NCBI GenBank assembly: GCA_002343985.1
Contig: DDTB01000028.1
Coordinates: 1-40,269, forward strand
Direction: 5' to 3'
DNA: 40,269 nt
From: Chitinophagaceae bacterium UBA2375
Lineage (GTDB): Bacteria > Bacteroidota > Bacteroidia > Chitinophagales > Chitinophagaceae
How positions within the stretch are numbered: position 1 is the stretch's first letter; every line of letters starts with the position of its first letter. A program made the position numbers and the translations under genes. Under the pieces are notes generated by a model that saw only the letters and a program-made list of their open reading frames with translations, was not told where the DNA came from and did no database searches. Shown here piece after piece: positions 1 to 6,934 of this stretch.

Positions 1-15
1 CATCAATATTTTCAT
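1..15 (-). CDS. Possible 5' end of a divergent gene (partial)
   Basis: Only five codons (MKILM) lie in the window, so the product cannot be named. The case for a gene is an ATG on the minus strand at 15-13, preceded seven bases upstream by AGGAG (27-23), the clearest Shine-Dalgarno-like match seen near the window start. The T/A-rich stretch between here and glnN at 84 would then hold two divergent promoters. This is inference from a start signal alone. Confidence 0.35.
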
Positions 16-83
16 AAATTTTCTCCTAAAAAATTGTATATTTTAATTTTTTATATTTCTTTTGTGGCCTAAACAGCCAAAAA

Positions 84-2279
84 ATGAGTTCCTTAAGATT
101 CCAAGCGATTAACAACCTGATGCAGAAGGCCAGTGATACCGGCGACCATGCATCGGCACGCATTACCGGTATTTTTAACGAAAATGTATTCACGTTAAAA
201 ACCGCCCGCCATTACCTGAGTGACGAAGCCTTTAAAAGTTTGCTGGCTTCCATACAAGGAGGTAAAAAGATTGACCGTACCATGGGCAATAATATTGCCA
301 ATGGTTTAAGGGCATGGGCGGAAGAAAAGGGTGTGACCCATTTCACGCACTGGTTTCAGCCACTGACAGGATTATCAGCCGAAAAGCATGACTCGTTTTT
401 TACGATCAAAGGCGATGGCACCCCGATTGAAGAATTCGAGGGCGCGGCTTTGATCCAGCAGGAACCCGATGCCTCTTCATTCCCCAGCGGTGGCCTGCGC
501 GCCACTTTTGAGGCCCGTGGCTATACCGCCTGGGACCCCTCATCTCCCCCGTTCATCATGGAGATTGGCCAGGGTAAAACCTTATGCATCCCCACCATCT
601 TTGTATCGTATACCGGTGAATCCCTGGATACCAAGACGCCTTTATTAAAAGCAGCTGTAGCGCTCGATAAGGCTGCGGTGGATGTTTGCCAGTATTTCGA
701 TAAAAATGTTACGAAAGTTCATGCCACCCTTGGCTGGGAACAGGAGTACTTCCTGGTGGATGCAGGCATTGCCAATGCCCGCCCGGATATCCTGCTGACC
801 GGACGCACCATTTTCGGGCATGCACCGGCGAAAGGACAGCAATTGGAAGACCACTATTTTGGCGCTATCCCGGAAAGGGTTTATGCATTCATGCGTGATT
901 TCGAACAGGAATCGTACCGCCTGGGCATCCCCCTGCGCACCCGTCATAATGAAGTGGCCCCTGCACAGTTTGAATGCGCCCCTATTTATGAAGAACTGAA
1001 TATAGCGGTTGACCATAACACCTTGTTGATGGATGTGATGACGCGCATTGCCAAAAGGCACAACCTGGTGGTGCTGCTTCATGAAAAACCTTTTGCAGGC
1101 ATCAACGGTTCGGGAAAGCATAATAACTGGAGCATGAGCACCAATACGGGTGTCAACCTCCTCTCGCCCGGCAAAACGCCAAAAACGAACCTGATGTTCC
1201 TCACATTCTTTGTGAACACCATCAAGGCCGTGCATGATTATGCTGAACTAATCCGTGCGTCTATTGCCAGCGCGGGCAACGACCATCGCCTGGGCGCGAA
1301 TGAAGCACCGCCCGCAATTATGTCGATATTTATTGGAAAATTCCTGACTGATGTGTTGCACGAGATTGAAACCCGCGTCAGCAGCGATTTTGATGAACAG
1401 GATGAAGCCATCCTGAAACTCGACATCCATCGCAGCATCCCTGAACTGATGCTCGACAATACTGACCGTAACAGGACTTCCCCTTTTGCATTCACCGGTA
1501 ATAAATTTGAATTCCGTGCTGTAGGTTCATCTGCCAATTGCGCCATACCCATGACAACCCTGAATACGGTCATGGCTGAAACACTCAGGCATTTTAAACA
1601 GGAAGTTGATGCCCTGATTGAAAAAGGCGAAAAGAAAGAAGTGGCCATCCTGCAAGTGATCCAGAAATATATTGTGGACAGCAAGAAAGTATTGTTCGAA
1701 GGCGACGGATACAGTGAAGAATGGGAAAAAGAAGCCGCCAAACGCGGACTCGCCAATGTTAAAACCACGCCGCTGGCACTGGACGCTTACAGCAGCGATA
1801 AAGCGAAAAAACTGTTTGAGGAACACAAAATTTACAACCACCTCGAACTGGAAGCCCGCCATGAAATCATGCTGGAAGCGTATGTGAAAAAAGTACAGAT
1901 TGAGGCCCGTGTCATGGGCGACCTGGCAACCACCCATATCATACCCGCTGCGGTTAAGTATCAAAACCTACTGGCTGAAAACATCCGCGGGTTGAAAGAA
2001 GCCGGCCTGCCTGAAACGGCTTATGCCAGCCAGAAAACTATCCTGGCGCAGATATCAGAGCATATCCGCATCATCAGCGAACATGTTACACATATGATTG
2101 AGGCCAGGAAAAAGGCGAATGACCTGACAGATACCCGCGAAAAAGCCATAGCCTATTGTGAGGAAGTCAAAAACAAATACTTTGATAAGATCCGTTATCA
2201 TGTAGACAAACTCGAACTGATTGTGGATGATTCCGTATGGCTCCTGCCCAAATACCGTGAAATCTTGTTTTTAAGATAA
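84..2279 (+). CDS. glnN: Type III glutamine synthetase
   Basis: ATP-dependent ligation of ammonia to glutamate in the cytoplasm, the main entry of ammonium into organic nitrogen. At 731 residues it has the length of the GlnN (GSIII) family, far longer than GSI/GSII enzymes of about 350-470 residues, and GSIII is the form common in Bacteroidota. Recognisable catalytic segments are HNEVAPAQFECAPI from about residue 288 and GINGSGKHNNWSM from about residue 339, which supply metal, glutamate and nucleotide contacts. The long C-terminal helical part beyond about residue 580 is also typical of GSIII. It starts at an ATG with no strong ribosome binding site and is followed by a strong terminator, so it is probably a single-gene transcript. 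No PII or ammonium transporter gene lies next to it in the window. Family assignment is secure. Confidence 0.96.
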   Translation: MSSLRFQAINNLMQKASDTGDHASARITGIFNENVFTLKTARHYLSDEAFKSLLASIQGGKKIDRTMGNNIANGLRAWAEEKGVTHFTHWFQPLTGLSAEKHDSFFTIKGDGTPIEEFEGAALIQQEPDASSFPSGGLRATFEARGYTAWDPSSPPFIMEIGQGKTLCIPTIFVSYTGESLDTKTPLLKAAVALDKAAVDVCQYFDKNVTKVHATLGWEQEYFLVDAGIANARPDILLTGRTIFGHAPAKGQQLEDHYFGAIPERVYAFMRDFEQESYRLGIPLRTRHNEVAPAQFECAPIYEELNIAVDHNTLLMDVMTRIAKRHNLVVLLHEKPFAGINGSGKHNNWSMSTNTGVNLLSPGKTPKTNLMFLTFFVNTIKAVHDYAELIRASIASAGNDHRLGANEAPPAIMSIFIGKFLTDVLHEIETRVSSDFDEQDEAILKLDIHRSIPELMLDNTDRNRTSPFAFTGNKFEFRAVGSSANCAIPMTTLNTVMAETLRHFKQEVDALIEKGEKKEVAILQVIQKYIVDSKKVLFEGDGYSEEWEKEAAKRGLANVKTTPLALDAYSSDKAKKLFEEHKIYNHLELEARHEIMLEAYVKKVQIEARVMGDLATTHIIPAAVKYQNLLAENIRGLKEAGLPETAYASQKTILAQISEHIRIISEHVTHMIEARKKANDLTDTREKAIAYCEEVKNKYFDKIRYHVDKLELIVDDSVWLLPKYREILFLR

Positions 2280-2303
2280 ACTTTGGCTCGCTCGTTTGAA
2301 GAC

Positions 2304-2338
2304 AAAGGCTCCCGGTTTCGTTCCGGGGCCTTTTTTTT
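2304..2338 (+). terminator. Rho-independent terminator after glnN
   Basis: A GC-rich hairpin (AAAGGCTCCCGG paired with CCGGGGCCTTT, one bulged T, loop around TTTCGTT) is followed directly by eight T residues. It lies 25 bases after the glnN stop codon. Confidence 0.85.
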
Positions 2339-2389
2339 ATTTCTGTGAGAATTTATGATTTGATTATGAACCCCTGATTAAACCTCTGC

Positions 2390-2397
2390 TATCTTTG
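2390..2397 (+). promoter_or_regulatory. Candidate -7 promoter element
   Basis: TATCTTTG matches the Bacteroidota housekeeping -7 consensus TAnnTTTG exactly and lies 28 bases before the start codon at 2426. No convincing -33 TTTG is found at the usual 19-21 base spacing, so the call rests on the -7 element and its position after the glnN terminator. Confidence 0.45.
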
Positions 2398-2425
2398 ACC
2401 GTCTAATGCCGATAAATCATCAATT

Positions 2426-2782
2426 ATGAAAAAATGGATTTTTGTGTGCGCATTCATCAGCTTAACAGGCGCAGCTTACAGCCAGCGAAACGAAAACAGA
2501 AGAGCATTAAGGGACAGTAGTTCCATTAGCGCCGAGCGCAACGGCAACATGAAAGACGCGCTGAAGAACCTCAACCTGAGCATGGAACAAAAGAAAAAAA
2601 TCAGGGACATGCGCAAGGAAAACGAAAAGCAAAAGGCCGAAATCAACCAGGACAGTAACCTGACCGATGAGCAGAAAAAACAAAAACTCCGCGAACTGAA
2701 TAAAAAGAGGCAGGATCGCATCCGGGAAATACTGACACCGGAACAACGAAAACAATTACAGGAATCGCTTTCCGCAGATTGA
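2426..2782 (+). CDS. Small secreted Spy/CpxP-like helical protein
   Basis: A 118-residue protein with a signal peptide (MKKWIFVCAF..., hydrophobic to about residue 17, likely cut near AYS/Q at residue 20). The mature part is very rich in Lys, Glu, Gln and Arg and should be helical. It carries two LTxxQ-like segments, LNLSMEQKKKIRDM at about residues 48-61 and LTPEQRKQLQ near residues 104-113, the signature of the Spy/CpxP periplasmic chaperone-like family. A role as a periplasmic chaperone or envelope-stress protein follows only from that resemblance. It is probably transcribed alone, with a -7 element upstream and a hairpin terminator downstream. Many Bacteroidota carry such short proteins without a known function. 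Confidence 0.7.
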   Translation: MKKWIFVCAFISLTGAAYSQRNENRRALRDSSSISAERNGNMKDALKNLNLSMEQKKKIRDMRKENEKQKAEINQDSNLTDEQKKQKLRELNKKRQDRIREILTPEQRKQLQESLSAD

Positions 2783-2809
2783 TTCCACCCTGTTTCGTAT
2801 TTTTACGGA

Positions 2810-2856
2810 AGCCATACTGGACAACAGCGTTAAAACTGAACACAGTATGGCTTTTT
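2810..2856 (+). terminator. Rho-independent terminator after the Spy-like gene
   Basis: Ten-base perfect arms (AGCCATACTG at 2810-2819 and CAGTATGGCT at 2843-2852) are followed by five T residues. The loop is long at 23 bases. The hairpin lies in the upstream part of the longest frame of the next gene, which argues that the next gene starts at 2869 and not at the TTG at 2779. Confidence 0.75.
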
Positions 2857-2868
2857 AACTATTATACC

Positions 2869-3840
2869 ATGATGCGAAAAATCAACCTGTTCAGCGCTTT
2901 CGTGTTGGCATGTATAGTCACCAGTATCAGCGCTTCCGGGCAACATGCACAACCCTATACTAACGTTGACCAGTATGCGATAAACCTTGGCGCATTGGCC
3001 GACAAAAACGTAGCACAGATCGCAGACAGCCTGGGAAGGCCATTTGAAGACAAAAAAATGAAAGCGCGTGCCTATTTTACATGGATCGCGCATTTCATCG
3101 CCTTAGACGGGAAAGCCATCAGGGCGAACGACCAGAAAAAAACGAAGCCCGAAGACGTGGTCCTGAACCGGAAAACAACCCCGTTGGGATTCGCGCAATT
3201 GTTCCAGGAAATGTGCAGTATGGGCAATATCCGTTGCCTGGTGGTGGATGGATTTGTGAAAAATAATACCGACGATATCGCTAACCCCGCCGATGAACCG
3301 AACCATTCCTGGAATGTGGTTCAATTAGGGCAGAGCCCGGATGAATGGTATTATGTGGATGCAGCCAAAGCCAGTGGGCAACTGGATAAAAAGATGATTC
3401 AATTCAGCCCCAATTTTACCTCTGCCTATTTTTTCGCGGAAAGGTCAATTTTCAATCTTGACCATTTCCCGGATAATAAAGCGTGGCAGCTTGGCGATGG
3501 GCCAAAAGGCCTGAAAGACTTCTATGCTTTACCGGTGATCAGTTATGCGGCATATGAGATTGGTTTAAAAAAACCACAACCGATATTAGGTATGATCAGG
3601 AGTTCCATTAAAAACAAAGTGGAGTTTTCATTTAACTATATCAACTATACCGAAATCAAGGGCATTAACCTCATTATAGGCGAAGGCAGCAGGCAACTGA
3701 AACCGGAACCCATGAATTTTACAGATAACGCGGGTACAATCCGCTTTGGTTACCAGTTTAAACGGGAAGATACATACCCGGTGAAGATTGAGGTTGATGG
3801 AAAAACCGTTTTGCAATATATTGTAGAAGTAAGCGAATAA
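2869..3840 (+). CDS. Secreted transglutaminase-like protein
   Basis: A 323-residue protein, counted from the ATG at 2869, with a signal peptide (about residues 1-24, ending near SASGQ). The first half is a transglutaminase-like/papain-fold domain. The likely catalytic triad is visible as Cys116 in FQEMCSMG, His146 in EPNHSWN and Asp164 in YYVDAAKA, the order and spacing of microbial transglutaminase-like proteins. The second half (about residues 210-323) looks like a beta-rich domain and resembles nothing I can name. Such proteins may be proteases or crosslinking enzymes, and the substrate is unknown. It ends one base before the DUF389 gene, so the two are probably co-transcribed. The ATG start follows the upstream terminator; an alternative start at 2872 would differ by one residue. 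Confidence 0.8.
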   Translation: MMRKINLFSAFVLACIVTSISASGQHAQPYTNVDQYAINLGALADKNVAQIADSLGRPFEDKKMKARAYFTWIAHFIALDGKAIRANDQKKTKPEDVVLNRKTTPLGFAQLFQEMCSMGNIRCLVVDGFVKNNTDDIANPADEPNHSWNVVQLGQSPDEWYYVDAAKASGQLDKKMIQFSPNFTSAYFFAERSIFNLDHFPDNKAWQLGDGPKGLKDFYALPVISYAAYEIGLKKPQPILGMIRSSIKNKVEFSFNYINYTEIKGINLIIGEGSRQLKPEPMNFTDNAGTIRFGYQFKREDTYPVKIEVDGKTVLQYIVEVSE

Positions 3841-3841
3841 T

Positions 3842-5152
3842 ATGAACAGGGGAATCGCGTCTTTTCTCAATCATTTCAGGTTAAAGGACGAGAAGGAAAA
3901 TTACGATCTCGTCATCCAGCAAATTGACAAGGGAACGGTGTTTCGGGGCACCAACCTGTGGGTTTTGGTGTTTGCCATATTCATCGCTTCGCTGGGCCTG
4001 AATGTCAACTCCACTGCCGTCATCATTGGCGCGATGCTTGTATCGCCGCTGATGGGCCCGATCATGGGATTGGGGTTAGGCATGGCCATAAATGATTTGC
4101 AGCTCTTAAGAAAAGCGTTGACCAATTTCGCATTTGCCACAGGTGTAAGCCTGGCAACAAGTACTTTATACTTTTTGTTAACCCCAATCAACGACGCACA
4201 TTCTGAATTGCTGGCCCGCACATCTCCTAATGTGTATGATGTTTTAATTGCATTTTTTGGCGGCCTTGCCGGCATGGTTGCCACATCCAGCAAACAAAAG
4301 GGCAATGTATTACCGGGTGTGGCGATTGCAACTGCATTGATGCCGCCATTATGCACGGCAGGTTATGGACTGGCCACTTTCAAACCTGAATTTTTCCTCG
4401 GCGCATTTTATTTGTTCATCATCAATACCGTTTTTATCGCGCTGGCCACCTTAATTGCCGCACGGTTATTATTGTTCCCCACTAAACACCTGGAAGACAA
4501 AAAAGCGCAGGCCCGAGTACAAAGGATTACCTGGCTGCTGGTGATGATCACTTTAATCCCCAGTATATATTTTGGATATGATATTGTGCAACGCAATAAC
4601 CTCATGCGCCAAATCAATGTATTCATTGAAGAAGAAGCCATATTCCCCAACAATTACCTCCTGCGAAAAAATATTGACCTGAAAGCAAAAAAAATCAGCC
4701 TCCTCTATGGCGGCGAATTCATTGATGATAAAGAAATTGAAAAAATAAAGTCAGAGCAAAAAAAATACGGCATTGATAAATTTACGTTAGATGTGAAACA
4801 GGGCTTTGTTTACCTGAACGGGGAAAAGCAAATAGGAGAAGAACAACAGGAAAATGATGAAGCCATTGAGAAAGAAAATCAACGCCTCAGGCTGATGCAA
4901 GCCCAGGCCGACAGCCTGCAAAACCTGAAACAAAAAAACAACCAGGTTTTCAGGGAATTAAAAGTGCAATACCCCGACATTATTTCATTCAGTGCACAAC
5001 CCATGTATGTGCAGACAGACAGTGTGCAACAGGATGCCTGGATATCCATTATCCGTTTCTCCCAGAAACCAACAGGCTTAGACACGCAGAAAATGGAAGC
5101 CTGGTTGCGCGTCCGGTTACATCAACCGGGATTGAAACTTATTCTTGAATAA
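3842..5152 (+). CDS. DUF389 family (TIGR00341-like) membrane protein
   Basis: A 436-residue protein of the uncharacterised hydrophobic DUF389 family. The family hallmark is the segment STAVIIGAMLVSPLMGPIMG at about residues 58-77, within a region of about six membrane segments (residues about 35-255). The C-terminal part from about residue 260 is soluble. It contains a small alpha/beta-looking stretch, then a Lys/Glu/Gln-rich probable coiled coil (about residues 325-375), then a final short domain. Function is unknown in the family; transport has been suggested but not shown. The gene begins one base after the transglutaminase-like gene stops, suggesting joint expression. No terminator is evident before the convergent gene ending at 5177. 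Confidence 0.88.
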   Translation: MNRGIASFLNHFRLKDEKENYDLVIQQIDKGTVFRGTNLWVLVFAIFIASLGLNVNSTAVIIGAMLVSPLMGPIMGLGLGMAINDLQLLRKALTNFAFATGVSLATSTLYFLLTPINDAHSELLARTSPNVYDVLIAFFGGLAGMVATSSKQKGNVLPGVAIATALMPPLCTAGYGLATFKPEFFLGAFYLFIINTVFIALATLIAARLLLFPTKHLEDKKAQARVQRITWLLVMITLIPSIYFGYDIVQRNNLMRQINVFIEEEAIFPNNYLLRKNIDLKAKKISLLYGGEFIDDKEIEKIKSEQKKYGIDKFTLDVKQGFVYLNGEKQIGEEQQENDEAIEKENQRLRLMQAQADSLQNLKQKNNQVFRELKVQYPDIISFSAQPMYVQTDSVQQDAWISIIRFSQKPTGLDTQKMEAWLRVRLHQPGLKLILE

Positions 5153-5176
5153 AAAGCAGAGTGAAAATTGGAGGGC

Positions 5177-6118
5177 TTAAAACGAAAGTTGATACTCGAG
5201 TCCGGCAACCCATTTTCTTGTTAAACCATCCGGCCTGGTATCGCGCACAACAACCGGCGCCGCTACCTGCAATTGAAATTTGCTTTTCGCATTGAGCATA
5301 TAATCAGCATAAAGGTTCAGGTTACAAGTAAGGCCCTGGCTACCTTCCAAACGAATTTTTTGCGCAAGCGTATTTGTAAACTCATCATCAGCCAAATGAT
5401 AAATACCCAACACCGCCGGTGTAATGTTCCAGGAACCTGAAACTTTCCAAACATAAGAGGCCCGCAGCAATACATCCGATTTCCGGACAAAATTCCGCGT
5501 AGAGGGAAATTGAGAAAATATAGAATTGGAGGGAAATGCAGACGAGAGAAATTTATTGCTATTCTCACTCATCAGTGGTTGTTGAAGCCCGAGCATGAAT
5601 TGAAAATCCCTGATATCATACCCAACACCTGCCATCAGGTCTACGGTACCCAAACTGGATTGATAATCCATTGGCAATGCGATACCATCTTTAGATTTTC
5701 CGGCATTTGATAAGGGTAACTTGGTTCCAATAAAGAACCGGATTTTCTTATTCGCCCTATAGGTTGCATTCAGAAATATATCAGAAAGCCCTGCATTCGA
5801 CAAGTCATTTCCTGATTGGCTGATGCCTGTAAGTTTAGCTTCAATCCCCCACTTATCGTTTACGTTTCGTACATACGAGATGTAGGAATTCAAGACATTG
5901 ATATCGAAATCAGCTTTACCAAAACCAATCCCAAACCTTACAGCATTTTTATAAGACCTGGCTTGATCATTACTTTTTACAGAAGGCTTAAACCCATCGA
6001 TCGTGCATAAACCGGCATCACTGCAACCCTGGCCATGCACTATATCGGTATGAAGTATTGTAAAGAAGAAAAAAAGAAAAGAATAAAAGGATTTTTTTCT
6101 CAGATTCAGCAAATTCAT
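5177..6118 (-). CDS. Outer-membrane beta-barrel protein, transporter-like
   Basis: A 313-residue protein with a signal peptide (hydrophobic to about residue 24, ending near VHGQ). It is followed by a short GCSDAGLCT segment and then repeated amphipathic strands with alternating aromatic residues. It ends in the strand AGLEYQLSF with a terminal Phe, as expected for a BamA-inserted outer-membrane barrel. It resembles the hypothetical proteins loosely grouped with the phenol-degradation MetA-type porins, but I cannot assign a substrate. The two cysteines after the signal peptide are a recurrent feature of this Bacteroidota group. It lies 51 bases downstream of the DsbA-fold gene on the same strand, so co-transcription is possible. 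Confidence 0.65.
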   Translation of the reverse strand: MNLLNLRKKSFYSFLFFFFTILHTDIVHGQGCSDAGLCTIDGFKPSVKSNDQARSYKNAVRFGIGFGKADFDINVLNSYISYVRNVNDKWGIEAKLTGISQSGNDLSNAGLSDIFLNATYRANKKIRFFIGTKLPLSNAGKSKDGIALPMDYQSSLGTVDLMAGVGYDIRDFQFMLGLQQPLMSENSNKFLSSAFPSNSIFSQFPSTRNFVRKSDVLLRASYVWKVSGSWNITPAVLGIYHLADDEFTNTLAQKIRLEGSQGLTCNLNLYADYMLNAKSKFQLQVAAPVVVRDTRPDGLTRKWVAGLEYQLSF

Positions 6119-6169
6119 ATGTCGGAAGAATTAACGGGATAATGAATTGATAAATTTCAAGTACGAATC

Positions 6170-6751
6170 CTAAGCCCTTTGTTTGGCAACGGTTTTTGCA
6201 GGCTTTTTCTTTTTTACTTTCTTCAATGCTTCATTGATAGCCTTGCTTAAGGTTTCGTATGTGGGCTTACCTTTTACAATATCACCATTAACAAAAAAGG
6301 TCGGAGCTGTTTTAACCCCCCTGTTTAAACCCTCGCGTATATCGTATTGGATATGCCATCCATACGTGGCATTCACCAGGTCGTCTAAGAATTTTTTGTT
6401 TGACACACCGGCTTCCCTTGACAGGAGTTTGAGGCTGGTGGTACCCAGGTTGCGCCTGTTGGCGAACATAATATTGTGCATCTCCCAGAATTTACCTTCC
6501 TGCGCGGTAGCCACTGCGGCCTCTCCCGCTTTCAAACTGCGCTGGTGGATCTTTGTCTGGGGAAAATGCCTGAAATTAAACCTGATTTTTCCATCAAAAT
6601 CCTTCAATAATTTCTTTACTACTTCATTGGCCTTGGCACAATCCTCACTCTCATATTCCCCGAATTCTTCCAGGGTTACTTCTGCTTCCGGGTTGCCCAC
6701 AAATACATCTTTTGGTTCGATGACTTCCACTATTTCCTTCTTAAATGCCAT
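6170..6751 (-). CDS. DsbA-fold (thioredoxin_4) protein with SxxC active site
   Basis: A 193-residue protein of the DsbA/2-hydroxychromene isomerase-like thioredoxin fold. The N-terminal strand VTLEEFGEY is followed by SEDC (residues 35-38), where relatives have CPxC, so only the second of the two redox cysteines remains. The cis-proline segment TAPTFFVNG, helical insertion and C-terminal helix are all present. It has no signal peptide, so it should be cytoplasmic, unlike typical DsbA. The tail is strongly basic (KKVKKKKPAK...). The start is well supported: GAGG lies a few bases before the ATG. A disulfide exchange role is doubtful with one cysteine; glutathione-type or peroxidase-like chemistry, or chaperoning, is possible. 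It lies between clpB and the barrel gene on the same strand. Confidence 0.8.
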   Translation of the reverse strand: MAFKKEIVEVIEPKDVFVGNPEAEVTLEEFGEYESEDCAKANEVVKKLLKDFDGKIRFNFRHFPQTKIHQRSLKAGEAAVATAQEGKFWEMHNIMFANRRNLGTTSLKLLSREAGVSNKKFLDDLVNATYGWHIQYDIREGLNRGVKTAPTFFVNGDIVKGKPTYETLSKAINEALKKVKKKKPAKTVAKQRA

Positions 6752-6782
6752 GATTTCCTCGCTTTTTGATTGATAAGAATAA

Positions 6783-6804
6783 CCCGGATATTTTCATACC
6801 CGGG
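6783..6804 (-). terminator. Hairpin downstream of clpB, possible terminator
   Basis: Read on the minus strand this is CCCGGGTAT-GAAA-ATATCCGGG, a nine-pair stem (one G-T wobble) closed by a GAAA tetraloop and followed by TTATTCTTATC. The T-tract is interrupted, so termination may be partial. It lies between the clpB stop and the start of the DsbA-fold gene. Confidence 0.5.
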
Positions 6805-6934
6805 CCGTATAATATTAAATATATTTTCCAAGTAATACCTAATGAAGGTAGTTTATTTTCTCCTGACTTGGAAACCGTTCGACATAAATTCCGCAATTCG
6901 ATATTTAATCGACTGATATCCATACAATTACCGA

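Noticed and set aside
2779..2868. N-terminal extension of the transglutaminase-like protein from a TTG
   Set aside because: It runs through the upstream gene's terminator and would hide the signal peptide; the ATG at 2869 is preferred.
3842..5152. Novel C-terminal fusion on the DUF389 protein
   Set aside because: Bacteroidota members of this family are commonly of similar length with a soluble C-terminal part, so it is not evidently new.
6741..6923. A 60-codon minus-strand frame upstream of the DsbA-fold gene
   Set aside because: It contains the tetraloop hairpin, has no family resemblance and overlaps the real start of the next gene.
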